Shown here piece after piece: positions 30,905 through 41,744 of a stretch of DNA of 64,000 bases. Position numbers and translations under genes: made by a program. Under the pieces are notes generated by a model, which worked only from the letters and a program-made list of their open reading frames with translations, was not told the origin of the DNA and did not search any database. Origin of the DNA: Pleurodeles waltl (taxonomy: Eukaryota > Chordata > Amphibia > Caudata > Salamandridae); the NCBI RefSeq assembly GCF_031143425.1, contig NC_090448.1, positions 531,234,313 to 531,298,312 on the forward strand, in the 5' to 3' direction. Numbering within the stretch: the first letter of the stretch is position 1; every line of letters begins with the position of its first letter.

Positions 30905-33575
30905 TGGGGCCGGGAGTTTTGGGGTAGTTTTTAGGACAAGGCAGGGTAGGGTTTAGGGTTGGGTATCAGGTTAGTTTTTAGGACAGGGTGGGATAGGTTT
31001 TAGGGTTTAGGGGATGGGAGGGGTACTTTGAGATCAGGGCAGGTTAAGTTTTAGGGTTTAGGGCTGAGGTTGGGTAGATTTTAGGACAGGACGGGGTAGG
31101 TTTTAGGACAAAGTAGGGATTAGGGTGGGGAGTTGAGGTAGTTTTTAGGACAGGGCAGGGTAGGTTTTAGGACAGGGCACGGTCACTTTTATAGTTTTAG
31201 GGTGTGGGGTCCAAGTAGTTTTTAGGACAAGACAGGGTAGGTTTTAGGTTTCAGGTCACTGTAGTTTCTAGGTGAGGGAGTGGTAGTTTTTAGGATAGGG
31301 TAGGTTTTATGGTTTAGGGCAGGGTCGGGGTAGTTTTAGGACAGGGCTGGGTAGCTTTTAGGGTTTAGGGTTTAGGGTGGGGTGGGGGCAGGGTAGGTTT
31401 TAGGACAGGACAGGGTAGGTTTTAGGGTTTAGGGCGGGGTTGTGGTAGTTTTTAGGACAGGACAGGGTAGGTTTTAGGACAGGGTGGGGTATCTTTTAGG
31501 GTTTACGGTGAAGGTGGAGAGTCAGGGTAGTTTTTACTGTAGAGTGGGGTAATTTTTAGAACGGGATGGGTTTTTGGGTTTAGGGTGGGGGATCGGGGTA
31601 GTTTTTAGGACAGGGCAGGATTGGTTTTAGGACAGGGTAGGGTTTTGGGTGGGAGCAGAGGGTCGGAGTAGTTTTTAGGACAGGGCAGGATAGCTTTTAG
31701 GGTGGGGCAGGGTAGCTTTTAGGGTTTGGGGCGGGGTAGTTTTTAGGACAGGGCAGGGTGGGTTTTAGAATTTAGGGCAGGGGTAGGGGTTCCGGATAGT
31801 TTTTAGGACAGGGTGGGTTAGTTTTTAGGACCGGGTAAGTTTTAGGGTTTAGGATGGGGGTTGGGATATTTTTTAGGACAGGGCAGGGTAAGTTTTAGGG
31901 CAGAGTAGCTTATAGGGTTTAGGGTGAGGGCAGGAGGCGGGGTAGTTTTTAGGGCAGGGTAGATTTTAGGATTTATGGTTGGGGATTGGGGTAGTTTTTA
32001 GGATAGGGTGGGGTAGTTTTTAGGACAGGGTTCGTTTTAGGGTTTAGGGTTGGGGCGGCTAGTTTTTGGGACAGGGCTGGGTAGATTTTAGGACAGGGTA
32101 GGGTGGGTTTAGGGTTTAGGATGGAGAGGGGTAGTTTTAGGACAGGGCAGGGTAGGTTTTGGGGTTTAGGGCGGGGGCTTGAGGTAGTTCTTAGAACAGG
32201 GTGGGGTAGGTTTTAGAACAGAGTGGATTTTAGGGATTAGGCCGGGGGGGGTCGGGGTAGTTTTTATGACAGGGTGGGGTCGTTTTTAGGATAGGGTAGG
32301 TTTTAGGGTTGGGGGGGTGTCGGAGTTGTTTTTAGGGCAGGGCGGGTAGGTTTTAAGACAGGGCAGGGTAGGTTTTAGGGTTCAGGGCGGGGTTGGAGTA
32401 GTTTTTAGGACACAACGTGTAGGTTTTAGGACAGGGCAGGGTCACTTTTAGAGTTTTAGGGTGGAGGAGTCCAGGGGCTAGTTTTTAGGACAGGGCGGGA
32501 TAGGTTTTAAGTTTCAGGTCGGGGTATTTTGTAGGAGACGGAGGGCTAGTTTTTAAGACAGGGTAGGTTTTCAGGTTTAGGGTGGGTGTTGGGAAGTTTT
32601 TAGGACAGGGCGGGGTAGATTTTAGGACAGGGCAGGGTAGCTTTTAGGGTTTAGGGTTGGGGGTCGGGTAGGTTTTAGGACAGGGCAGGGTAGGTTTTAG
32701 GGTTTAGGGAGGGGGTAGGGGCAGTTTTTAGGACAGGGTGGTATCGTTTTTAGAACAGGGTAGGTTTTAGGGTTTAGGGTGGGGTGAGGGGGTCGGGCAG
32801 TTTTTAGGACAGGGCGGGTAGGTTTTAGGATAGGGCAGGCTAGGTTTTAGGGTTTAAGGTGGGGTAGTTTTAAGGACAGGGCAGGGTAGAGTTTAGGATT
32901 TAGGGTGGGGGTCGGGGTCGTTTTTAGGACAAGGCAGGGTAGGTTTTAGGACAGGGTAGGGTTTAGGGTGGGGGTCGGTGTAGTTTTTAGGACAGGGCAG
33001 GGTAGGTTTTAGGACAGGGTAGGGTAGCTTTTAGGGTTGAGGGTGAAGGTGGAGGGTCAGGGTAGTTTTTACGACAAGGTGGGGTAATTTTTAGAACAGG
33101 GTGGGTTTTTGGATTTAGGATGGGGGATCAGGGTAGTTTTTAGGACAGGGAAGGAAAGGTTTTAGGACAGGGTAGGGTTTAGGGTGGGGGCAGAGGGTTG
33201 GGTTAGTTTTTAGGATGGGGTAGGGTAGCTTTTAGGGTAGGCTTGGGGTAGTTATTAGGACAGACAGGGGTAGGTTTAAGGTTTTCGGGGTGAGGGTCGG
33301 GGTCACAGTAGTTTTTAGGACAGGGAGCGGTAGTTTTTAGGACAGGTAGGTTTTACGGTTCAGGGTGGGAGGCGGGATCGTTTTTAGGACAGGGTGGGTA
33401 CGTTTTAGGACAGGGAAGGGTAGCTTTTGGGGTTTAGGATAGGAGCAGGGGGTCGGGGTAGTTTCTAGGACAGGGCAGGATATATTTTAAGGTTTAGAGT
33501 GGGGTGGGGTGTCAGGTAGTTTTTAGGACAGGGCGGGCAGGCTTTAGGACAGGGCACAGTAGGGCGGAGGTGTTA
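30905..33575. repeat. G-rich minisatellite with TTTAGGG-like words
   Basis: About 2.7 kb of degenerate repeats are built from two modules: GTAGTTTTTAGGACAGGGCAGGG and GTAGGTTTTAGGGTTTAGGGTGGGGGTCGG. Module starts are about 45-55 bp apart with variable order and length. One strand is almost free of C, and runs of three or more G are frequent on it. No open frame of note exists on either strand. It abuts the MITE remnant at 30904 and fades near 33575. Confidence 0.95.
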
Positions 33576-34350
33576 GGCACAGGCAGGAGGTTGAAGGGGC
33601 AGTTTTAAGGGCTTGGGTGGGTGGAGTATGGTGTCAGGTGTAAGGTGCACATGCTTTTACAACAAATTCCGTTGTAAATGTATGCGTGGTAAAGGCATGC
33701 ATGGTAAAGATGCAGTGGTTGTAGAGACTGCGTTGTAAAGACATGTGTGATATACGCATGTGTTGTTCCATCATATATCCAGGAGCAGCTGACCTGCTTC
33801 AATCAAAATGCTGCTCTCTATAACTCTCTCATTGGGATTGGATACCTGTAGTTTTTTAACAGATCGTATCGTTCCGGAGGCTGACTTTCAGCAAAGACAA
33901 AATGATGAGCCTTCCATCATAAAATACATCCACTTTGCTGGTTAATGAGGACCAATTTCAAGGCATAACAAGGCAACTCTCCACACATGAAGTTGGAGGA
34001 CATTCACCTTTATGTTTGCATACACAAAACAACTACCTCAACCAGCTGAGGGGGACACAACAACCTCTAAAATCAGTTTGTCACTCAGCCTGTGAACAAC
34101 ACACATACTTTGTCAGGATGCTTATACTGTATTGGCATTACATATCTCACTCTCCTACAGCCCCTCTGTTACAGCTTCTTAGAGGACACCTCACACTCAT
34201 TTTCCTCCTAAGCAGGGACCGTGGGAGTGAGCAGTATCTGGACCAAGTCAAACATAAAGGAACAAGTGCAGAGAAAGTAGTGGTGACTTTCTAGAATGTG
34301 CACACAGCTAATCTCCTCACATCTCAAACCCCCAGGAGACCACTGAATAA
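33576..34350. other. Unassigned, with short GCATG-type repeats
   Basis: From 33650 to 33770 a loose repeat of (G)TTGTAAA.g.ATGYGTG.TA recurs four times (accATGCGTGGTAAAGGCATGCATGGTAAAG... and so on). The remainder to 34350 has a plus-strand frame (33935-34294) without recognisable motifs. No gene is claimed. Confidence 0.5.
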
Positions 34351-35110
34351 TTTTAACTAGGTATGGGATGTTAGTGAAATTAATTATTTCATATAGAGTA
34401 AAATATTTGACTATTATAATTAATTAAATTATTCTTATTTAATTAAGATTTAAAAGATGCTTAACGTTTTTTAAGAGCAGGATGTAAAGGATATAGAGGT
34501 TATGGGTGGTAAAGTGTATCAATACTTAGGTTTTAATTAAAAAAAATGTTACACTATTAATATTTAAAATTACATTAATTGTATTTAAATTAAAATATTG
34601 ATGTTTTTAAATTATACAAAATATTTTGTAGGTGTGAAATGCAAAGAAAATAGGGGTTATGGCTGTGGAAGTGTAATAATACTCAGGTATTAATTACAAA
34701 CTGGAGTATTATTATTTGCAATTAATTATAATTATCATTTAATTGCTTAGATTAGTAATGTTTTTAAGCTGCACAAATTATTTTTGGGAGTTGTAAGTAA
34801 GGGACTTGCGGGATATGGGTGGGATAAAGTATTAATACTCATGTATTATTGAAAATACTTGAGCATTAATATTTTTAATTAATTTGAATTTAATTAAATT
34901 AAAAACTTTTTTTGTTTTTTAAAGACTAGCAAACATTTTTAGGAGTCAGATACAAGAGCTATAGGAGTAATGGGTGAAGAAGTGTATTAATACTTGGGTA
35001 TTAATTAAAATACTTGTGTGCTAATGTAAATTAATTAAAATGTAATTCAAATGGAACATTACTTTTTTAACTCTGCAAAATAATTTGAATGAATTATATT
35101 TTAATAATTT
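34351..35110. repeat. AT-rich tandem array, about 155-bp units
   Basis: The phrase TATTAATACT(C/T).GGTATTAATTA recurs at about 34517, 34673, 34831 and 34985. Each is preceded by a 'gggttatgggtggtaaagtg' block and followed by an AATTAAATT-rich block. Four diverged units are visible. Confidence 0.8.
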
Positions 35111-36450
35111 AGGAGTTAATACCCATAAGTCTCTTCGAAAGAAGATTGTTTTGTCGGGGGGACCCCTCTAGCTGGTTTATTCTTTTAGTTATTTGGGGTT
35201 AGTTAAGATTTCGGTCCGGAAGCCTGCTTGAAGGGGGCTACGAATATCCATCTCACAAGTCCATTCCTGGCTCCTGGAAATTATTCCATGTACATATGTA
35301 AATCAACACATCTCTCACAAAAACACTGCCAACAATGTTTTTTTTAAACAATTTTGGAATGTCAGTTGTTAAACACATGCAATGCACACGAGGAAGACAT
35401 GAGATGGTAATGGAAGAAGGGAGAGGATGACTAGCAACACAATGTCACAAGGGTCTGCTCACACTAAACGTTTTATTGCACTGTACTGCACATAGGCTGT
35501 TAAAAGACCTGGACTGCCATAGTTAAGTACGTCTGAAGCACATTGAGTCAGGCCAGATATCCCAAAGAGGCCGTCTCCCAGACCACAGTAGAATGTGCTT
35601 TGTCAGACTTTGTCCCATAAAATAGGCCAACAGATTAGTGGATGTTGTCACCAGCTTGAGCCTTATCGCATACTAAATCAGGTCTGCCAACTTTATATAC
35701 CAAAGGGCACAGCCAGAGGGCAGTACAACATTTCCTGATTCTAGGTTCATCCTTTTACAATGACCAAGCATCTGGTGGTATGATGCCGACCTGTGTCAGT
35801 GCTGTGGCAAGGGCACTCTGGCCTGCTATGTGGAAACACATTGACATCCACAAACAGGTCATACAGGATCACTGTACATACAATGTGAAGGGAGCATCCA
35901 TGGATATCACTGGATGACATGTGGCAAGGCCACATGGTCAAACATATTAAACAATTGGGCCATCACACCACAATTCACAAGTGTATTGTGCACTTCAGAT
36001 CTCCCCCACCCACTGTCCAGGCTTCTTTGACACAGGACCCATACAGACCAATTCTTTAACCAACATTACCTGGATGAATCAATGTTTACTTCACATGTCA
36101 GAATAGCTACAGCTACCTGTCAATGTCACAACTCTGAAATGTCCACATGAGGATGGCATTATGAATCGACCTGGGTGGAAAATGAGAATACGGGGAGTTA
36201 AAGCATGAAAAATCATACTTATGGCCCACACCACATTACAAAATACTCTAGATCCACTCACATTGCAATGAGACTGATACAAACAAGGCAGATCTTAAAG
36301 GTAGTCACATGTCCTAGTCTGACTTAGGCAGCAAAGCTGGGCTGTATACCCCATACCCTGAGTTGCCCTGGGAAATTACCCCACTCAACACATCCTGGCC
36401 CTACACTTCCCAAGTCACAGAAATCACATCACATAACATACTTACATTCA
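35111..36450. other. Unassigned, probably Harbinger non-coding
   Basis: Short frames only. It lies downstream of the minus-strand transposase that ends near 36454, so it may be the far part of that Harbinger. I found no terminal repeat and no SANT gene. Confidence 0.4.
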
Positions 36451-36453
36451 AAT

Positions 36454-37390
36454 GAAGTAGTGATTGATGAGATCTGCCCCCAAGTCTTCACTATCCTCTT
36501 CATCACTGTCATCCTCACTTGGCATTTCACAGGGGTCCCCCCGTGGCACTTCTAGTTCTCCCTCACCCTGTATATATGGGATATTTCTCTGCAGGGCAAT
36601 GTTGTTGAGTATGCTGCAGGCCCTAATGATCTTACAAATATTTTTGGGTGAATAGAGGAGGGCTCTACCTGTCTTGTCCAGACAGCAAACTATGGCTTTT
36701 AGGAGTCCAAAAGCCCACCCCGTGACACGCTGTGTTCTTCTATGGGCATCATTGAAGCAGACTCAGTAGTTGGGTTCCTCGCCGGTGTCAACAACCATGG
36801 ATAGTATGGGTACGCAGAGTCCCCTGTTTATGCAACTATCATCATTTTCATTGCAACAGACATTCCTTTAAAAAAATACATGACATATGTGACTTACCAA
36901 CCAGCCGTGCCCTCTCTGGGTACAGTCGTGACATCAGCTTTGGAATCATGCTGTTCTGCATGATGAAGCTATCATGGACTGAACCCAGAAAATAAACACA
37001 CCTATAAAATGTAGAGGTCTGCCAAACAAACAACCTGGACATTGATGGAATGAAAATTCTTCCTGGTCTGATAGACTTGTTCATTGCCAGGTGGTGGAAC
37101 CAAGGCTACATGGGTACCATCAATGGCTCCCACCACATGTAGGATGTGTCCCAACCTTAGAAGTCAGCCTTCACATGGGCGAAATCCTCACGTTGAGCTG
37201 TCCAGGTGTTTCAACACTGTTGAGAGTACATCTTTCAATAAAAGGCTGAACATAGGCTGTGACATCCCAGCAGACAGTGCCACTGTATTCTGGAAGGACC
37301 CTGTGGCCAGGAAGTGCAGCACTGCCATGACTTGTATGATGGGTGGTATGCTATTTGGATGACGATTGCTACCTCCTCCTTGCCTTGACC
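36454..37390 (-). pseudogene. HARBI1-like transposase, copy 2 (N-term missing)
   Basis: Minus-strand exon 1 fragments give HVVGAIDGTHVALVPPP (37085-37140), a QVYQTRKNFHSI-type stretch, then FLGSVHDSFIMQNSMIPKLM and LYPERARLVG. A textbook donor GGTAAGTC follows at 36897, and the acceptor ATAAACAG ends at 36824. Exon 2 begins with DSAYPYYPWLLTP, includes SPKNICKIIRACSILNNIAL, and ends with an acidic tail at a stop near 36454. The intron is 74 bp. This pair of splice sites supports the intron placement in the first copy. The N-terminal exon part is cut off at 37390 by the repeat that starts there. Confidence 0.8.
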
Positions 37391-37395
37391 AGGGG

Positions 37396-39443
37396 TCCTG
37401 TCGCGGGCGCTAGGCCTACCCACACAAGTGAGGTATCATTTTTATTGGGAGACTTGGGAAACGCTGAGTGGAAGAAAATTTGTGGCTCCTCTCAGATTCC
37501 AGAACTTTCTGTCACCGAAATGTGAGGAAAATGTGTTTTTTTAGCCAAATTTTGAGGTTTGCAAAGGATCCTGGGTAACAGAACCTGGTCAGAGCCCCAC
37601 AAGTCACCCCATCTTGGATTCCCCTAGGTCTCTAGTTTTGAAAACTGCACAGGTTTGGTAGGTTTCCCTAGGTGCCGGCTGAGCTAGATGCCAAAATCTA
37701 CAGGTAGGCACTTTGCAAAAACCACCTCTGTTTTCTGTCAAAAAATGGGATGTGTCCACGTTGTGTTTTGGGGCATTTCCTGTCGCAGGCGCTAGGCCTA
37801 CCCGCACAAGTGAGGTATCATTTTTATCGGGAGACTTGGGGGAACGCTGGGTGGAAGGAAATTTGTGGCTCCTCTCAGATTCCAGAACTTTCTGTCACTG
37901 AAATGTGAGGAAAATGTGTTTTTTTTAGCCATATTTTGAGGTTTGCAAAGGATTCTGGGTAACAGAACCTGGTCAGAGCCCCACAAGTCACCCCATCTTG
38001 GATTCCCCTAGGTCTATAGTTTAAAAAAATGCACAGGTTTGGTAGGTTTCCCTAGGTGCCGGCTGAGCTAGAGGCCAAAATCTACAGGTAGGCACTTTGC
38101 AAAAAACACCTCTGTTTTCTGTCAAAAAATGGGATGTGTCCACGTTGTGTTTTGGGGCATTTCCTGTCGCAGGCGCTAGGCCTACCCACACAAGTGAGAT
38201 ATCATTTTTATCGGGAGACTTGGGGGAACGCTGGGTGGAAGGAAATCTGTGGCTCCTCTCAGATTCCAGAACTTTCTGTCACCAAAATGTGAGGAAAATG
38301 TGTTTTTTTAGCCAAATGTTGAGGTTTGCAAAGGATTCTGGGTATCATTTTTATCGGGAGACTTGGGGGAACATAGAAAAGCAAAACAAGTGTTATTGCC
38401 CCTTGTCTTTCTCTACATTTTTTCCTTCCAAATATAAGAGAGTGTGTTAAAAAGACGTCTATTTGAGAAATGCCCTGTAATTCACATGCTAGTATGGGCA
38501 CCCCGGAATTCAGAGATGTGCAAATAACCACTGCTCCTCAACACCTTATCTTGTGCCCATTTTGGAAATACAAACGTTTTCTTGATAGCTATTTTTTACT
38601 CTTTATATTTCAGCAAATGAATTGCTGTATACCTGGTATAGAATGAAAACCCACTGCAGGGTGCAGCTCATTTATTGGCTCTGGGTACCTAGAGTTCTTG
38701 ATGACCCTACAAGCCCTGTATATCCCTGCAACCAGAAGAGTCCAGCAGACGTAACGGTATATTGCTTTAAAAAATCTGACATTGCAGGAAAAAGTTACAG
38801 AGTAAAACGTAGAGAAAAAGTTCAGTTTTTTTTTACCTCAATTTCAATATTTTTCTTTTTCAGTTGTTATTTTCTGTAGGAAACCCTTGTAGGATCTACA
38901 CAAATTACCCCCTTTGTTGAGTTCAGAATTTTGTCTACTTTTCAGAAATGTTTCAGTTTCTGGGATCCAGCATTGGTTTCACGCCCATTTCTGTCACTGA
39001 CTGGAAGGAGGCTGAAAGCACAAAAAACGTAAAAACGGGGTATGTCCCAGTAAAATGCCAAAATTGTGTTGAAAAATTGGGTTTTCTGATTCAAGTCTGC
39101 CTGTTCCTGAAAGCTGGGAAGCTGGTGATTTTAGCACCGCAAACCCTTTGTTGATGCCATTTTCGGGAAAATAATCACAAGCCTTCTTCTGCAGCCCCTT
39201 TCTACCATTGTTTTGAAAAAAACGAAATTTTCACTGTATTTTGGCTAATTGCTTGGCCTCCTTCTGGGGAACCCACAAAGTCTGGGTACCTTTAGAATTC
39301 CTAGGATGTTGGAAAAAAAGGACGCAAATTTGGCGTGGGTAGCTTATGTGAACAAAAAGTTATGAGGGCCTAAGCGCAAACTGCCCCAAATAGCCAAAAA
39401 AAGGCTCGGCACAGGAGGGGGAAAAGGCCTGGCAGCGAAGGGG
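37396..39443 (+). mobile_element. Tandem-unit repeat, copy 2, TTAA at its end
   Basis: Three units (381-388 bp apart, phrase TTTGCAAAGGATtCTGGGTA at about 37557, 37938 and 38326) are followed by a tail of about 1.05 kb that matches 8701-9690. Two units are nearly identical over 300 bp, so this array is younger than copy 1. The right end is AAAAGGCCTGGCAGCGAAGGGG, then TTAA. The left end is truncated in mid-unit against Harbinger sequence. Confidence 0.8.
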
Positions 39444-39447
39444 TTAA

Positions 39448-39989
39448 TAATACAGGTAGGTGTGTGTATGTATGGTGTCACCCATGTCAGCCTTGATTCT
39501 CTTGAGCAGGAGCAGTGGCATGACGTTTGGGAATGGCTCCATTGCAGTTCCAGACATGTGAGGCTGCCTGCATGTGAGTGTCTTCCTTTATACTGTCTGA
39601 TCCCACCTTCTAATTCGTGGTGGTTGGACCGCCATGGTCACATTGGCGGTGTGCAACCTCATAATGGGTACGGTGGAAAAACAGGCTCCGACAGCTTGTT
39701 TGTGCTTGCTTGTTACTGTGGTGATCTGTGCTGCCTGGCGGCGCTGGCGGACATCTGGTGGTCTTCTCTGGGTATGATCACCAAACTCGTAATAAAGCGG
39801 GCCGCTCCGTCAGACCGTTGGCGGTCGGGTCGGACTGCAAACATGGCAGTCACAGGACTGCTAAAATTTGTTAAGTGTACATCTTCATCGTCTAAGGGCT
39901 CAAATGTGATATTAAAGTTGACCACTAGTATGCTTTGGTAATTGCCGAGATGTTGATGAAGATGGCTTTCTAGAGCTTGAAGGGTGCCT
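39448..39989. other. Probable Harbinger terminal region, decayed
   Basis: Words such as GGACCGCCATGGTCACATTGGCGG, CCTCATAATGGGTACGG and GCTGGCGGACATCTGGTGG resemble interiors and ends of the Harbinger MITEs. It could be the other end of the element carrying the 36.4-37.4 kb transposase, separated by the repeat at 37396-39443. No coding domain is visible. Confidence 0.4.
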
Positions 39990-40040
39990 ATATCTATATT
40001 TAGATCTATATCTATCTATCTATCTAACTATCTATCTATA
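39990..40040. repeat. (TATC)n microsatellite
   Basis: Imperfect TATC/TATA run directly bordering a palindromic repeat. Confidence 0.9.
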
Positions 40041-40440
40041 TTCACCTAAAAAAACAAAGACTACAGGGACTTAATAGTTAGTTTCTGAATTTACTCGCAC
40101 AAAACCATAGAAATTCAGTAGTTATAATTAGCGTTATTTCAAGTAACTATACCTTGCGACCTAAAGTAACAATAACTCACGCCGGCATGTTTTTGTTCAA
40201 TAATTTGACTGCTAATGCTTTATTGATATTTTTATTGACATTATAAAAGTTGTCATGAGTACTGTAATATCTGGTGTAATTAGCAGTGCATGGCGAGGGC
40301 ATGAGTTATAGTTACCTTAGAGCGCAAGGTATAGTTACTTGAAATAACTATAACTGTTGAATTTCTCTGGTTTTGTGCAAGGACATTCAGCAATTCAGAA
40401 CCTAACTATAAAGTCTCTGTAACCTTTATTTTTTTAGGTG

Positions 40441-40442
<2 letters not shown>
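40041..40442. mobile_element. Palindromic (foldback) MITE, 402 bp
   Basis: The left arm TTCACCTAAAAAAACAAAG... through GCGACCTAAAGTAACAATAACTCACGCC (40041-40182) is the inverse of 40290-40442 with about 10 percent mismatch. The unpaired centre is about 105 bp. It is bounded by (TATC)n and (TA)n. It is non-coding and related to half copies at 476-760 and 40472-40567. A Tc/mariner-like origin with TA targets would fit, but I see no transposase. Confidence 0.8.

Positions 40443-40471
<29 letters not shown>
40443..40471. repeat. (TA)n microsatellite
   Basis: Fourteen TA units lie immediately after the palindromic MITE. Confidence 0.95.
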
Positions 40472-40475
<4 letters not shown>

Positions 40476-40567
40476 ACGTTATAGCTAGGTCCTGAATTTA
40501 CTTGCACAAAACCAGTGAAATTCAGCAGTTAGAGTTATTTCAAGTAACTATAGATCTTGGCCTCAGG
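40472..40567. repeat. Extra arm of the palindromic MITE
   Basis: AGGGACGTTATAGCTAGGTCCTGAATTTACTTGCACAAAACCAG and onward repeats the left arm of 40041-40442 in the same orientation, missing one internal block. Confidence 0.75.
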
Positions 40568-40665
40568 TTGGGCAAGACTCTGGTTAACTCCAGCTCACAA
40601 GCTGGTACACCCTATTTAAAAGTTAGTAAACAGAGAAAATTGTTGCATAAAGTATTACTGGTTGT

Positions 40666-41283
40666 GTGAAGTACATGTTTGAGATGAATACATCCACAGG
40701 AGGGACTATGGAAAGGGTGGGCACGGACAATTCTATTTATCTAATGTCCAATGCTCATGTTGTTAAGAATTCTAACTCTGTCTTGACAAAACCTAAAGAA
40801 AAATCAGAAGAACAAAAAGGGAAGATATCTACTCACAAAATAATTTCAAAGATAGGTTGTTGCAAACTTCGTTTTAAGGAAGAAGTAACCTCTCATCACA
40901 GACTTGAACAATGTCCAGGGTCAGAAGGGACTCAGCATTTATCTGGTTTGGTGTGACAACCTCGTTCGTTACAGCTGGAATCAAGGGCAATAAGCTCTTC
41001 TCAGTCTTCTGGCAATGCTATGACTTTGGGAGTTGGAGTGGAATCCGGCACAATTTCTTCAGCAGGGCTCCCTCCTTGAGCTCTATCTTCCTGGAATCCA
41101 TTGATTACCCCATATATAGCACCTAAGGCTCAGAAGGAATTGGGGGCAGTATGCCAATCTGCAGCTACAATACAGCAGCAGCGGAATATTGAGACAAGTA
41201 CATTGGATTTTATTCCTCTCTTTGATTCTGATATAGTATTGAACAAGCATGCATTGTTGTCCTGTTTTGTGGATAGCCTTTAA
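40666..41283 (+). pseudogene. LINE ORF1-like frames
   Basis: Three overlapping plus-strand frames (40666-40956, 40911-41126, 41101-41283) lie upstream of the endonuclease. The first is rich in K, S and E with a Cys-His stretch (KIGCCKLRFKEEVTSHHRLEQC) broken at its end. No RRM or gag knuckle is certain. Position supports ORF1, the RNA-binding protein of LINEs. Confidence 0.4.
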
Positions 41284-41744
41284 ATTCTATTCAAAGTAGA
41301 GATATGTATGTGATTTCTTTACAATACATGGTGGTGGATTTAAATGTAGGGTAATCTTTTTCTCCAAAATTATTGTAAATACTAGTGTACAAAACGCAGA
41401 AGATCTGCAATGTAGAGGAATTGACATTGTTCGTGTTTTTCATGAGAGGGGTGGTTTTGAAGTTAGTAGGTTCCCCTCCCCCAGGGTAATGCTTGGGTTA
41501 GGAGTCTACCTTCCCCTTGGTGTAGGAGGGATAAATCCACAAGGGAGGCACCGGACCTGCAAATATTTTTTGGGAAAAATGGCAGACGAGTGGCCTTTAG
41601 GGCGCATATTGTACATTCAGCTCACCACAACCAGGAACCTGTTCAGAGTTGGAATTGGTTGCCCGGAGTTTTAAAATGTTCTAGTATAGATAATTGTCTG
41701 ATTCAGTCTCAGATTTAACAGCAAATTAAAAACTGTTTCCTGGA

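Noticed and set aside
30905..33575. A true telomere array
   Set aside because: TTAGGG is never repeated perfectly in tandem. The modules are about 45-55 bp and degenerate.
35747..36282. Two short minus-strand frames with cysteines and histidines
   Set aside because: No zinc-finger spacing; they lie downstream of a decayed Harbinger transposase and look like chance frames.
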